Source: an uncultured Acetatifactor sp.
GTDB lineage: Bacteria > Bacillota > Clostridia > Lachnospirales > Lachnospiraceae
DNA length: 64,000 nt
Direction: 5' to 3'
Assembly (NCBI GenBank): GCA_947625475.1
Contig: CANQOL010000001.1
Span: forward strand, 1 to 64,000
Shown here: piece by piece, positions 1 through 8,431 of the stretch
Position numbering within the stretch: the first letter of the stretch is position 1
Layout: each line of letters starts with the position of its first letter
Notes under the pieces: model-generated
What the model was told of the DNA's origin: nothing
The model's input: only the letters and a program-made list of their open reading frames with translations
Databases searched by the model: none
Made by a program: the position numbers and the translations under genes

Positions 1-43
1 AATCCCAGAAACTATTGATTTTTCAGCAGCTTCTGGGATTTTT
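1..43 (+). terminator. Rho-independent terminator of a gene left of the window
   Basis: A 10-bp perfect stem (positions 1-10 with 31-40) is followed by a short T run on the plus strand. It would end a rightward transcript that begins outside the window. It faces the carboxypeptidase gene at 139-1791, which has its own terminator just to its left. Confidence 0.6.
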
Positions 44-78
44 GATGTCATAAAGTGTCAAAGATGAGATTATAACAT

Positions 79-115
79 AAAAAATGCGATTCGCAAAGAA
101 CGAATTGCATTTTTT
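79..115 (-). terminator. Terminator of the scp/dac operon
   Basis: A 13-14 bp stem (79-93 with 101-115) with one G-T pair has A-rich and T-rich sides, so it can work in both directions. On the minus strand it lies 24 bp after the stop of the carboxypeptidase gene and is followed by T residues, so it is the natural end of the leftward operon from about 5.57 kb. Confidence 0.75.
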
Positions 116-138
116 AGGAAAAAATATGTCGTTCCTTC

Positions 139-1791
139 TCAGATCGGGGAAAAAAGCTCCCAAATTCTCTGAAGGCACCATCCGAAACGGATGCGTTCCA
201 CCCCCTGGGTGAGTACGATATGCTCGGTCCTGTAGGTTTTGCCGTCCACCGTATACGAGACGGTGCCCACCTGGCGGCCCGCCTCCACCGGGGCCGTCAG
301 CTCCTTCTCCACGCGGCAGACCACCTGGACGCTCTCCCCGGGCTTTAGGAGCAGCCCCTCCAGCTGGAGGGCAGGGTTCTCCTGCCCGGCAGTTTTCTCT
401 TCCCCCGCAGGCGCTTCTCTCCCGGCAGGTTCCTCCCCGGCAGGCACTTCCTCCCCGGCAGACGCCCCCTCCCCGGCAGGTTCCTCCCCGGAGATTCCTA
501 AGCTGCCGGAGCGCTCCGCGATCCTCACCCGGACAAGGGCGGTCTGGCCGATGCGCTCCGTCTCTCCCCCGCGCACCGGGATGGGCTCCAGCTTCTCCTG
601 GCTGTAGGCCGCCTCCGAAAAGCTGTGATAGGTATAGTGCTCCAGGCCGAAATTCATGAGCCTGCGGGTATCGCTCCACTTGTAGGTCTTGTTGTTCGGC
701 CAGCCGCAGGCCAGCAGAGCCACCACAAAGGTTTTCCCGTCCCTCTCCAGGGCCCCCACATAGCAGTAGCCCGCCTTGTTCGTAAAACCGGTCTTTCCGG
801 AGAGGGCCCCCTCCATCATATTGAGGAACGCATTGTGATTGCTGCAGGAAAAGCTGCGCCCGTTGGCGATGGAAAAGGAGTGGGAGGCCGTGCGGGTAAT
901 CCGCAGGAAATCCTCCCTCCTGGGGGATCTCTTGATGCAGTAGGCCATGATGGAGGCCAGCTCCGCCGCCGTGGTGGAGTGCTCCCGCTCCAGGACCTCC
1001 CCGCTCTCTGACGTGACGCTCTCCGCAGCGTCCAGCCCGTTGGGAGTGATAAACCAGGTGTTCACACAGCCCAGCTCCCGGGCCTTTCGGTTCATCAGTC
1101 CGGCGAAGGCCGCCACCGCCATCTGGCTTTCCTCCCTGGTGTACTCCCCCGCGCTCTTCTCCCGCAGGCCCTTGGGCAGGTACTTCTTCCCCACATGCTC
1201 CGCAATGGCAACCGCCGCGTCATTGTGGGACTCCAGCATCAGAGAGTAGAGCAGATCCTCCAGCCGGTACTGCTCTCCGGGGCTCACGTAGAGCTTCACC
1301 TTGGGCATTCCGGCCGCGTAGGAGGAAATGTCCACCGTCTCCTCCAGCCCCGCCCTCTCCAGGGCCACGATGCAGGTCATGATCTTGGTGGTGCTGGCCA
1401 TGGGCAGCGCCTGGTCCGCGTTTTTCCCAAAGAGAAGCCTGCCGGAGTCCGCGTCCATCAGGGCCGCGGACGCGGCATAGAGCTGGGAGGCGTCGAACTC
1501 CGGGGAGACCACTTCCCTCTGCCCTTCCTCCCCGGCCGCCTCTTCCGGCAGAGACGAGTCTTTTTCCCCGCCGGTCTGGGCCGCCTCCCCGGGCAGAGGG
1601 GTTTCCTCCCCGCCGGTCTGGGCTGACTTCCCCCAAAGGAAAGACCCATTTGTCCCGCCGGTCTCCCTGGAGAGCCCCTCCCCACTCCGGGCCGGTTCCC
1701 CCACCTGCCCCAGGACGCCGGAAATCCCCCCAAAAAGAAGCAGGCACGCCGTCAGAAGGGCCCCTGCCCTCACCAGTCCGTTTTTTTTCAT
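139..1791 (-). CDS. D-alanyl-D-alanine carboxypeptidase (peptidase S11, penicillin-binding protein)
   Basis: Membrane-anchored or secreted enzyme that trims the terminal D-Ala from peptidoglycan pentapeptides. The 550 residues begin with a signal segment (about 8-29). The S11 active-site motifs are all visible: STTK at 133-136, SHN at 188-190 and KTG at 333-335. Around residues 435-473 there is a low-complexity linker built from repeats of AGEE/PAGE, and the N-terminal linker (30-95) is also Gly/Glu-rich. It is longer than the usual roughly 400 residues because of these linkers. It is the last gene of a leftward group with scpA and scpB, though separated from scpB by a 46-bp repeat array. A second S11 enzyme lies at 4393-5571. 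Confidence 0.9.
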   Translation of the reverse strand: MKKNGLVRAGALLTACLLLFGGISGVLGQVGEPARSGEGLSRETGGTNGSFLWGKSAQTGGEETPLPGEAAQTGGEKDSSLPEEAAGEEGQREVVSPEFDASQLYAASAALMDADSGRLLFGKNADQALPMASTTKIMTCIVALERAGLEETVDISSYAAGMPKVKLYVSPGEQYRLEDLLYSLMLESHNDAAVAIAEHVGKKYLPKGLREKSAGEYTREESQMAVAAFAGLMNRKARELGCVNTWFITPNGLDAAESVTSESGEVLEREHSTTAAELASIMAYCIKRSPRREDFLRITRTASHSFSIANGRSFSCSNHNAFLNMMEGALSGKTGFTNKAGYCYVGALERDGKTFVVALLACGWPNNKTYKWSDTRRLMNFGLEHYTYHSFSEAAYSQEKLEPIPVRGGETERIGQTALVRVRIAERSGSLGISGEEPAGEGASAGEEVPAGEEPAGREAPAGEEKTAGQENPALQLEGLLLKPGESVQVVCRVEKELTAPVEAGRQVGTVSYTVDGKTYRTEHIVLTQGVERIRFGWCLQRIWELFSPI

Positions 1792-1898
1792 CTATGCTTC
1801 CAACCTGTTATCCCGCCTGCGCCCAGGCGCAGGATGCCTTGCTGCATTATATGCGGCGGGAGGCCCGCCCATACCCGAAAACAGCCGGGCAGACTTGC

Positions 1899-2060
1899 AG
1901 TCCGCCCGGCTGCCAAAGGCATCCGATGGGTATGACAAAAGCAGCCCGCCCAGACCTGCCAAAGGCGTCCGACGGGCATAGCAGAGGCAGCCCGCCCAGA
2001 CCTTCCAAAGACGTCCGGCGGGCATAGCAGAGGCAGCACGCCAGACCGCCAAAGGCGTGG
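1899..2060. repeat. 46-bp tandem repeat between scpB and the carboxypeptidase gene
   Basis: Units start near 1899, 1944, 1990 and 2036, giving an exact 46-bp period for the last three. Each carries GCCCGCCCAGACC and a CCAAAGGC/CCAAAGAC block. Copies differ at several positions. The array fills most of the 278-bp gap 1792-2069, where I see no gene; the reading frames that cross it are repeat shadows. Confidence 0.85.
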
Positions 2061-2069
2061 GGCGGGCTG

Positions 2070-2639
2070 TCAGATATCCAGCTGGAGCTGCACCTCCGCC
2101 TCCGCCTGCTGCTTGAATTCCTCCATCTGCACCGGATTCAGCTCCGGAAGTTCCTCCAGGCTTCTGACTCCGAAACACCGCAGGAACTGCTCCGTGGTGC
2201 CGAAGAGCAGGGGCCTGCCCGGTGCGTCCAGCCGTCCCAGCTCCGTGATCAGGTCATACTCCAGGAGCTTATTGATGGCGTGGTCGCAGCTCACGCCCCT
2301 GATCCGCTCGATCTCCAGACGGGTCACCGGCTGCTTGTAGGCGATGATGGACAGGGTCTCGATCACCGTGTCCGTGAGCACAATCTTCCGGGGGGCCTTG
2401 GCGATCTTAATCAAATACTCGTACAGCTCCGGCTTGGTATAGAGCTGCACCCCCTTGTCGTACCAGGTCAGCCCGATCCCCCGCCCCTGGGACTGATAGT
2501 CCCGCTCCATCTCGCCGATGATCTCGCGGGTCGTCTTCACATCCTCCCCGATCACCTCCGCCAGACGGCTTACCTCCACGGTATCCCCCATGGCGAACAG
2601 CACCGCCTCTATCACTGCCTTTGCCTTTTCTCTCTCCAT
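2070..2639 (-). CDS. scpB: Segregation and condensation protein B
   Basis: ScpB is a winged-helix kleisin partner that works with ScpA and SMC in chromosome condensation and segregation in the nucleoid. The 189 residues match the family size. The N-terminal KAVIEAVLFAMGDTVEVSRL helix and the central IIAYKQPVTRLEIERIRGV winged-helix segment are typical. It lies 21 bp after scpA, and a ribosome binding site (GGGGAAAG) precedes the ATG. The product ends in a Gln/Glu-rich tail. No smc gene is in the window, which is usual in Clostridia. Confidence 0.95.
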   Translation of the reverse strand: MEREKAKAVIEAVLFAMGDTVEVSRLAEVIGEDVKTTREIIGEMERDYQSQGRGIGLTWYDKGVQLYTKPELYEYLIKIAKAPRKIVLTDTVIETLSIIAYKQPVTRLEIERIRGVSCDHAINKLLEYDLITELGRLDAPGRPLLFGTTEQFLRCFGVRSLEELPELNPVQMEEFKQQAEAEVQLQLDI

Positions 2640-2660
2640 CGGTCTTTCCCCTGCCCTCCC

Positions 2661-3404
2661 CTATAGATTTGACGTGATCCTGATATCGCCGAAGATTTCC
2701 TCCTGGGAGATCGCAATCTTTCCCGTCTTCATCAGCTCCAGTATAACCAGGAAGGTGACAATCACATTCATCTTTCCGCTCTGCTTGTCCAGGAGGCTGC
2801 GGAAGCTGAAGGTGCCGTGCTCCCTGGCGTATGCCTCCACATAGAGGAACCGCTCCTCCATGTCCACCTCGTCCTTCTCGATGTTGCCGTAGGTGCTTCG
2901 GATGGGGTCGATCTTATCCTCCTGGCGCTTTAACATCTCCTGAAAGATCCCGTGCAGCCGCTGCAGCGTCATATCGCCCAGCAGCTCCCCGTAGTCGATG
3001 GGCTTCCGGTAGGACTTCACCTCCTGGGGCAGATCCTGGCTGCGGTAATAGCTTCTCTGGGCGTCCACCTGGCGGTCCCGCAGCTCCAGGGACATATACT
3101 TGTACATCTTGTACTCCAACAGCTTTTGCACCAGCTCCGCCCTGGGATCCTCCTCCTCCCCTTCCTCGTTCACTTCCTTGGGAAGGAGCATCCGGCATTT
3201 GATATCGACCAGGGTGGCGGCCATCACCAGGAATTCGCTCATCACGTTCATATCCTGGCTCTCCATCCGGCGGATATAGTCCAGATACTGCTCCGTAATC
3301 TCCACGATGGGGATATCATAGATATCCACCTTGTTCTTATCGATCAGGTGAAGCAGGAGGTCCAGCGGTCCCTCAAACACTTCCAGCTTTACCGGTATGG
3401 CCAT
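2661..3404 (-). CDS. scpA: Segregation and condensation protein A (kleisin)
   Basis: ScpA is the kleisin subunit that bridges the SMC heads. The start is set at the ATG at 3404 (protein begins MAIPVKLEVFEGPLDLLLHL), because GGAAGGAGT lies just upstream; an upstream in-frame start at 3449 has no such support and would add 15 residues unlike the family. The 247 residues include the conserved FEGPLDLLLHLI motif and VEITEQYLDYI. The beginning overlaps the end of the metallophosphoesterase gene by 32 bp, so the two are probably translationally coupled, and scpB follows after 21 bp. Confidence 0.95.
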   Translation of the reverse strand: MAIPVKLEVFEGPLDLLLHLIDKNKVDIYDIPIVEITEQYLDYIRRMESQDMNVMSEFLVMAATLVDIKCRMLLPKEVNEEGEEEDPRAELVQKLLEYKMYKYMSLELRDRQVDAQRSYYRSQDLPQEVKSYRKPIDYGELLGDMTLQRLHGIFQEMLKRQEDKIDPIRSTYGNIEKDEVDMEERFLYVEAYAREHGTFSFRSLLDKQSGKMNVIVTFLVILELMKTGKIAISQEEIFGDIRITSNL

Positions 3405-4344
3405 GGTCCTTACTCCTTCCCCGGGAAGCCTGTCCCTCCCGCGGGGCATTCTCCCGCCCCTTTTCTGTCTGCGCCGTCACTGCCCTCTCCTTCCCCGGCA
3501 GGAAGTCCAGCACAATCAGCTCCCCCGGGTTGAACAGACGCAGGGGGACCGTGTGCATGCCCAGCCCGCGGCTCAGGATCATCCGGCTCTCTCCCTCCTG
3601 AAACAGTCCTCCGTCGTACTTGGGGAAGAGTCTGAGGCTGGGGGAGATCAGCCCTTTCCCAAAGGGGATCCGGATCACTCCCCCGTGGACATGGCCGGAG
3701 AGCACCACATCCGCCCCCCAGGCAGCGTATGCCTTGAAATGCTCCGGATCGTGCGCCAGCAGCACCCTGCAGCGGCCCGGGAGCGGCTTCCCCAGCAGTT
3801 CCTCCAGATAGCCTTTCTCCATGACCGGCCTCTTAAAGCGCCTGTAAAAGCGCCGGTCCGGCTCCAGGCCGTAGACCGTGATGCCGTTTTCGGGCAGATC
3901 CACATGGGTGTTCACCAGGGGACGTATGCCCATCTTCTCCAGCGCCCTGTCATAGCGCTCCGCCATATCCCCGTAGGTCCCCGGATAGAGCTTCAGACGC
4001 TGTTCGTGGTTCCCGTTGCCGTAGCAGACAGGGTACTCCCGGGAGAGGGCTTCCATCAGACGGAGCGCAGGCTCCAGGCTGGCCCTGGGCCTGGCCGTCA
4101 GAATATCCCCCGCCGTCCAGACCGCATCGGGCTGCCGGAGACGGATGGCCTGAATCAGCCTCTCATTATCCCTGCCGTACCGCTTGTTATGCAGATCCGT
4201 GAGCAGCACCGCCCGGTAAGGGGCCTGGACTGCGGGATCCTCAATGCGGCAGCTGACTACCACAAAACGGTTGCTGTCATAGAGCAGGACCCAGAGACAT
4301 ATGACAAAAATGGCAGCCACAAGGGCGATCAATAGATTCAGCAT
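3373..4344 (-). CDS. Membrane-anchored metallophosphoesterase (YkuE/YaeI-like)
   Basis: A 323-residue calcineurin-like phosphoesterase. An N-terminal membrane anchor spans about residues 3-22. The two-metal site motifs are present in order: DLH at 50-52, GD at 79-80, GNHE at 111-114, the H in LLAHDPEH near 198 and GHVHGG at 217-222. Relatives such as YaeI and LpxH-like enzymes act on phospholipid or nucleotide phosphodiesters, but the substrate cannot be read from sequence. The C-terminal tail after residue about 280 is Lys/Arg/Gly-rich and overlaps scpA by 32 bp. It lies 48 bp after the dacF-like gene and probably shares its transcript. Confidence 0.85.
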   Translation of the reverse strand: MLNLLIALVAAIFVICLWVLLYDSNRFVVVSCRIEDPAVQAPYRAVLLTDLHNKRYGRDNERLIQAIRLRQPDAVWTAGDILTARPRASLEPALRLMEALSREYPVCYGNGNHEQRLKLYPGTYGDMAERYDRALEKMGIRPLVNTHVDLPENGITVYGLEPDRRFYRRFKRPVMEKGYLEELLGKPLPGRCRVLLAHDPEHFKAYAAWGADVVLSGHVHGGVIRIPFGKGLISPSLRLFPKYDGGLFQEGESRMILSRGLGMHTVPLRLFNPGELIVLDFLPGKERAVTAQTEKGRENAPREGQASRGRSKDHGHTGKAGSV

Positions 4345-4392
4345 AGGATAAGTTCCCTTTTCCCGGAGTAAATTGCCTTATGTACACAAAGC

Positions 4393-5571
4393 CTAGGCGC
4401 CGCTCAGATCCAGAAGGAACTGACGGAAGGTTTTCCCCAGATAGTCCAGATACCGGGCCTTCTCCACGTCCTGCGCGTAGAGGATATCCACGGTTCCCAG
4501 CTCCCTGTCGCCCAAAAGATAGCGGGCACAGCCGGCCTTCTGGCCCTTTTCCACCGGGGCCTTCACGCTGCCCGGCACCTCCACCACCTTTTCCACCTGG
4601 TCCAGAAGGTTCCCCTCGATATCCAAATATCGGAATTCTCCCGCATAGGAAATCGGGACTTCCTCCTGCACCCCCTTCTCCACGGGGACGGCGCTCAGGG
4701 GATCCTGATTTTCATCCACATACAGGTCGCTGACGGAAAAACCGTAGCTGAGAAGCGTCTGGGCATCCTGAAAGCGGGCCTTCGGATCGGGAGCCCCCAT
4801 GACCACGGCGATCATATCCAGTCCGTCCTTGCTGGCGGTGGCCGAGATGCAGTATCTGGCTTTCTGAGTGGAGCCGGTTTTCAGCCCCGTGGCGTAGGTA
4901 TACTGCTTGAGCAGCTTGTTGGTGCTGGAGAGCCCGAAGGTGCTGGTCCCCTGAGGCGTGGTGTGGGTGATATCCTCCATCCAGATCCTGGAATAATCAT
5001 AAATGGCGGGATATTTGGTGATCAGCTCCCTGGACATGACAGCCACATCCCTGGCGCTGGTGTAGTGTCCGTCGGAGTCCGTGAGGCCGCAGCAGTCCTC
5101 AAAATGGGTGTTGGTCATTCCAAGCTCCTTTGCCTTCCCGTTCATCAGGGCCACAAATGCCTCCTCGGAACCCGCGATATGCTCCGCCACCGCCACGCTG
5201 GCGTCGTTGCCCGACGATACCACGATACATTTGATCATAGTGTCCAGGGTCTGCACCTCTCCCTGGGCCAGATAGACCTGGGAGCCGCCCATGGAGCTGG
5301 CGTACTGGCTGGTGATGACCTCATCCTCCAGAGAGAGCCTCCCCTTCTCCAGCTGTTCAAAGATCAGGAGCAGAGTCATGATCTTGGTGATGCTGGCGGG
5401 GCTTCTCTTCTCGTCCGCGTTCACCTCGTAGACCACCCGGCCCGTGGAAGCCTCCATCAGGATGACGGAGGGTGCGGACACCTCCGGGGCCGCCTGCGCT
5501 CTCAGCAAAAGGGCCGACAGCAGGACCGGGATAAGCAGAAAGGAAAGTATTCTTTTTCCCCTGTGCAGCAA
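4393..5571 (-). CDS. dacF: D-alanyl-D-alanine carboxypeptidase, DacF type
   Basis: S11 penicillin-binding protein that removes the terminal D-Ala of peptidoglycan stem peptides outside the membrane. I place the start at a TTG (5571) because GGAGGT lies seven bases upstream; the in-frame ATG at 5586 overlaps this site and has only a poor one of its own. With this start the signal peptide ends near residue 27, the SITK motif (S60-K63), SGN (120-122) and KTG (231-233) are all present, and the PBP5-type C-terminal beta domain follows. Length about 392 residues, normal for the family. It begins the leftward group dacF-metallophosphoesterase-scpA-scpB-carboxypeptidase. Confidence 0.9.
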   Translation of the reverse strand: MLHRGKRILSFLLIPVLLSALLLRAQAAPEVSAPSVILMEASTGRVVYEVNADEKRSPASITKIMTLLLIFEQLEKGRLSLEDEVITSQYASSMGGSQVYLAQGEVQTLDTMIKCIVVSSGNDASVAVAEHIAGSEEAFVALMNGKAKELGMTNTHFEDCCGLTDSDGHYTSARDVAVMSRELITKYPAIYDYSRIWMEDITHTTPQGTSTFGLSSTNKLLKQYTYATGLKTGSTQKARYCISATASKDGLDMIAVVMGAPDPKARFQDAQTLLSYGFSVSDLYVDENQDPLSAVPVEKGVQEEVPISYAGEFRYLDIEGNLLDQVEKVVEVPGSVKAPVEKGQKAGCARYLLGDRELGTVDILYAQDVEKARYLDYLGKTFRQFLLDLSGA

Positions 5572-5693
5572 GTTTGTAACCTCCATACTCTTGCAGGGGA
5601 CAGGGCAGTCCCCGGCTTATTACTACAGAATATGGAGAGGATTTGTCCATTATGCCCGCGAAACGGGCTTCCTCATTACAGGGCACACTGCCG

Positions 5694-5725
5694 TAAAAAG
5701 CTGCCGAAGGGAATTCCTCCGGCAG
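5694..5725 (-). terminator. Terminator after the CmpB-family membrane gene
   Basis: A compact hairpin (5701-5725, stem CTGCCG/CGGCAG extended by GG/CC) is followed on the minus strand by five T residues. It sits 14 bp after the stop codon at 5739 and separates this gene from dacF. The stretch 5587-5693 upstream of dacF otherwise shows no gene. Confidence 0.8.
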
Positions 5726-5738
5726 CGCCTCTTTCCGC

Positions 5739-6329
5739 TCAATACCACCTGGCCTTAAAGGATTGATACCGCTCCACCAGCTTATCCTTCTTCTCCCGCA
5801 CGTCCACATGGAACGCGCGCAACAGCTGGATGAAATAGTCCACCGCCAGCACCGCCACGATGCAGTAGATCAGGCGGATGCCCACATGGCGGTCCACCCG
5901 GTCCACCAGCCGGTACACATAGCTCTGCAGGAAGGCCACGATCCCCACCGCGTAAAACCCCCAGGCCACGGTGCTCTCCAGGCAGATAATCCCCCTGTAA
6001 TTGAAGGGCTTTTCGTTGTAGTCCCACCAGAGCTGGCCGAATACCCGAAGCATGAGCCTTCCCACCAGATACTCAAAGGCGGTGGCCAGCAGGGCCCCCA
6101 CAAAGTACACCCCCACCAGATTGCCCACAGGCTTTAACAGAAAGTACCCCGCCATGGCGCCCACCCCATAGATGGGGCAAAAGGGGCTCTTGGCAAAGCC
6201 TCTGTTGGTCAGATGCCTGTTGCAGAAGGACATATACACGGACTCCAGAAACCAGCCCAGCACACTGTAGACAATGAAAGCGCCCACCAGGTGGTATATG
6301 TCCGTTCCCAGCAGCTGTCTGCTCCACAT
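5739..6329 (-). CDS. CmpB-family putative ABC-transporter type IV membrane protein
   Basis: A 196-residue polytopic membrane protein with about five hydrophobic segments. The features VGAFIVYSVLGWFLESVYMS, GFAKSPFCPIYGVGA and WDYNEKPFNYRGIICLES are typical of the family labelled putative ABC-transporter type IV (Pfam ABC_trans_CmpB); no biochemical role is established. The start at 6329 is chosen because GGAGGGGAGA precedes it; a longer frame to 6428 would overlap rpsU and add a residue string not like the family. It follows rpsU by about 100 bp with a long hairpin between, and ends at a clear terminator. Confidence 0.8.
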   Translation of the reverse strand: MWSRQLLGTDIYHLVGAFIVYSVLGWFLESVYMSFCNRHLTNRGFAKSPFCPIYGVGAMAGYFLLKPVGNLVGVYFVGALLATAFEYLVGRLMLRVFGQLWWDYNEKPFNYRGIICLESTVAWGFYAVGIVAFLQSYVYRLVDRVDRHVGIRLIYCIVAVLAVDYFIQLLRAFHVDVREKKDKLVERYQSFKARWY

Positions 6330-6382
6330 ACTTCTCTCCCCTCCCAAAAAAGGACGCCCCCGGCGCCCCTCTCCCGGCCATA

Positions 6383-6421
6383 CGCAGAAAGTCCTCGGTC
6401 TCGGGCCAAGGACTTTCTGCG
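6383..6421. terminator. Long hairpin after rpsU
   Basis: A perfect 13-bp inverted repeat (6383-6395 and 6409-6421; arm CGCAGAAAGTCCT) begins 7 bp after the rpsU stop. There is no T run after it on either strand, so it may be a transcript 3' end or stability element rather than a classical intrinsic terminator. Confidence 0.55.
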
Positions 6422-6427
6422 TTGTCA

Positions 6428-6604
6428 TCAGTTATATTTACGCTTTCTCGCTGCTTCGGATTTCTTCTTGCGCTTTACGCTTGGCTTCTCGTAATGCTCT
6501 CTCTTGCGAATCTCCTGCTGAATGCCAGCCTTTGCGCAGCTTCTCTTGAAACGGCGCAGCGCGCTGTCCAAAGTCTCATTCTCTTTCACGATCACGTTCG
6601 ACAT
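6428..6604 (-). CDS. rpsU: 30S ribosomal protein S21
   Basis: A 58-residue basic protein read directly from the minus strand. It starts [20 protein letters not shown], contains [20 protein letters not shown] and ends in a Lys/Arg-rich tail ([14 protein letters not shown]), exactly the S21 pattern and size. Two consecutive TGA codons close the frame. AGGGAGG lies about ten bases before the ATG. A strong sigma-A-like promoter sits about 100 bp upstream (6696-6723). S21 is a small-subunit protein near the mRNA exit platform. Confidence 0.95.
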   Translation of the reverse strand: MSNVIVKENETLDSALRRFKRSCAKAGIQQEIRKREHYEKPSVKRKKKSEAARKRKYN

Positions 6605-6695
6605 GCTTATCCCAACCTCCCTTCAGTCCCTTCCTAGTATCATGACTGATTGGGTTATTATGTACCGCCGGGAACAATCCCGCATACACATAGCT

Positions 6696-6723
6696 ATTAT
6701 AACACAAATTGTCCCAGCGTCAA
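6696..6723 (-). promoter_or_regulatory. Sigma-A promoter of rpsU
   Basis: On the minus strand TTGACG (6723-6718) and TATAAT (6701-6696) are separated by 16 bp, a near-consensus housekeeping promoter. It points at rpsU, leaving a leader of about 85 bases. Confidence 0.8.
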
Positions 6724-6746
6724 CCCATTTTTTAAAATTTATCCCC

Positions 6747-6788
6747 ACAATTTTGTCAGGACAATTTTGTCAAGACAACTTTGTCAGG
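6747..6788. repeat. Three 14-bp direct repeats between rpsU and the ATPase gene
   Basis: ACAATTTTGTCAGG, ACAATTTTGTCAAG and ACAACTTTGTCAGG follow each other without spacer. They lie just upstream of the rpsU promoter and just after the stop of the ATPase gene at 6801. They could be operator iterons or a simple tandem duplication. Confidence 0.8.
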
Positions 6789-6800
6789 GCAATCCATCCC

Positions 6801-8132
6801 TCATCTGCACAAAAAGGGCGTCAGATAAACCGGCAGATATCGGATTCCTTCCTCTTTTCCAAGGTCTTTTTGAGAGATGACGATACAGTCCCCTGTATTC
6901 CTGGAATATTTCCTCCGGAATTCGGACAGGGATTCATGTTTTCCAATTCCGGAAGACTTTACCTCCAAGGGGGAAACCTTGGTTCCACGGGAAATCAGGA
7001 AATCGATTTCATAATAATGGGTACTCCCTTCCTTTTCCCAGGTATGATAATATAATTCCCGTCCGGAAGCAGCGATCATCTGGGCAACCAGGTTCTCATA
7101 TAGATAGCCCAGGTTCGCCGGAAGCTTATCCGACAGCAGCTTGACATAAATTTCATTTTCCGTTGACGGCCTGTCCATAAACATCAGAGTGATGAACAGT
7201 CCCGTATCCGCCACGTACATCTTATAACTGTCCAAATCCTTTGTAAGGCTTAAGCTCACCCTTGGGTCTGTCACGTTATAAGCCGGAAGCACTGTTTTCG
7301 AATCGATCAGATCATAAATCAGGCTTTCTTCTTTCCGTGTTTTCCTTTTTCCCACTGCCGAAGCTAAACGATACCGCTTCATGTCCTTGGAAAGCTGCGC
7401 TGGGATGGAGTGATAAACTGCGGAAAGCTTTCCCGATGGATCCAACCGTTTAAAATCATCTTCATAGAGCCTGATGATCTGACGTTTTATCTGATCGATC
7501 CTGGCAAAACTATCCCCATTTACATAGGCTTCCACCGCCTGGGGCATCCCGCCCACCGCCATATAGATCCGAAGATCCTGCATAAGCTTTCGGTTCACCT
7601 GCTGTCCCAGGGATTTTTTCTTCTCATAAATCGTTTCCAACATGGAATAATTGTTTCCCGCAGCCCCGCAGAACTCTTCATAATCCATGGGATAAACAGG
7701 AATCTTCATTTCCTCAGATGGGATCAAGATATTTTCCACATTTTTCCTGATTGAAATCAAAGAACCAGTCTCAATATAGTGATATCTGCCATCCTTCACC
7801 AAATGCTTGATGGCCTGCCGGGCCTTGGGAAACAGCTGCACCTCGTCAAAAATCACCGCTGATTCATGCACATATAAATCAACGCCTTTTACCGCCTGCA
7901 GTCTCAGGAAAAACAGATTCAAGTCGGAGATGTCGTCAAAGCAGGCAATTTCTTCCTTGGAGGCCATGGAAAAATCCACCAAAATGTAAGATCTGTATTC
8001 CTTCGCCGCAAAGCGCTCCGCAATCGTGGACTTTCCCACCCGTCTGGCGCCCTCCAACAGCACCGCATAATGATCCGCATAATTCTCCTTCCAGCGCAGC
8101 AGCTCCTCGTATGCCTTTCTCTTAAAATACAT
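6801..8132 (-). CDS. AAA-family ATPase with DUF4143 domain
   Basis: A 443-residue protein of the widespread AAA_14 plus DUF4143 family, function unknown; some members resemble archaeal-type ATPases, and the C-terminal domain is nuclease-like. Walker A GARRVGKST lies at about 28-36 and Walker B AVIFDEVQ at 92-99; the C-terminal domain includes YEIDFLISRGTKVSPLEVKS, which has the D...E-x-K arrangement of a restriction-like fold. The start at 8132 has AGGGAGG upstream; the frame extends to a TTG at 8180 that sits inside a 12-bp repeat and lacks a ribosome binding site. Its own promoter lies at 8185-8213. These genes are typically patchily distributed. Confidence 0.85.
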   Translation of the reverse strand: MYFKRKAYEELLRWKENYADHYAVLLEGARRVGKSTIAERFAAKEYRSYILVDFSMASKEEIACFDDISDLNLFFLRLQAVKGVDLYVHESAVIFDEVQLFPKARQAIKHLVKDGRYHYIETGSLISIRKNVENILIPSEEMKIPVYPMDYEEFCGAAGNNYSMLETIYEKKKSLGQQVNRKLMQDLRIYMAVGGMPQAVEAYVNGDSFARIDQIKRQIIRLYEDDFKRLDPSGKLSAVYHSIPAQLSKDMKRYRLASAVGKRKTRKEESLIYDLIDSKTVLPAYNVTDPRVSLSLTKDLDSYKMYVADTGLFITLMFMDRPSTENEIYVKLLSDKLPANLGYLYENLVAQMIAASGRELYYHTWEKEGSTHYYEIDFLISRGTKVSPLEVKSSGIGKHESLSEFRRKYSRNTGDCIVISQKDLGKEEGIRYLPVYLTPFLCR

Positions 8133-8168
8133 ATCCTGCCTCCCTAATGGAATAAAACCCTCCGTTTT

Positions 8169-8246
8169 GCATTTCTTCAATAGTATTTTAAGTCATTTTG
8201 CGCATTTCTTCAAGATTTTATTCTTTCAATATATGCATTTCTTCAA
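8169..8246. repeat. Three 12-bp direct repeats spaced exactly 33 bp, over the ATPase promoter
   Basis: GCATTTCTTCAA occurs at 8169-8180, 8202-8213 and 8235-8246. On the minus strand the sequence is TTGAAGAAATGC, and the middle copy supplies the predicted -35 box. The 33-bp spacing is three helical turns, which would put all copies on one face of the DNA. Confidence 0.85.
8185..8213 (-). promoter_or_regulatory. Promoter of the DUF4143 ATPase gene
   Basis: TTGAAG (8213-8208) and TAAAAT (8190-8185) are 17 bp apart on the minus strand and lie about 50 bp before the ATG. The -35 box is part of a 12-bp repeat found three times. Confidence 0.6.
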
Positions 8247-8382
8247 GATTTTTGTGCTGCAACATTACGGGAGATGGATTTTATAAAATACGGGGGGAAA
8301 GGATATCAGCCCATTTGCGCCAGGACAGAATTAACAGATTCGCTGCAGGAAGCATTTGGTTTCTGCACCTCGAAAGAGAGCG

Positions 8383-8423
8383 AAAGTCCCAAAATCCGCT
8401 CTTTAAGCGGGTTCTGGGACTTT
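8383..8423. terminator. Bidirectional terminator after the small membrane protein
   Basis: Arms AAAGTCCCA (8383-8391) and TGGGACTTT (8415-8423) with a further inner CCGCTT/AAGCGG pairing form a long hairpin. It lies 9 bp after the stop of the 8432-8947 gene and ends the glyS-alaS transcript. The gap 8247-8382 holds nothing else that I can identify. Confidence 0.7.
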
Positions 8424-8431
8424 AAGTATTG

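Noticed and set aside
1792-2178. 128-residue minus-strand frame between scpB and the carboxypeptidase
   Set aside because: It is made of the 46-bp repeat and the end of scpB in another frame.
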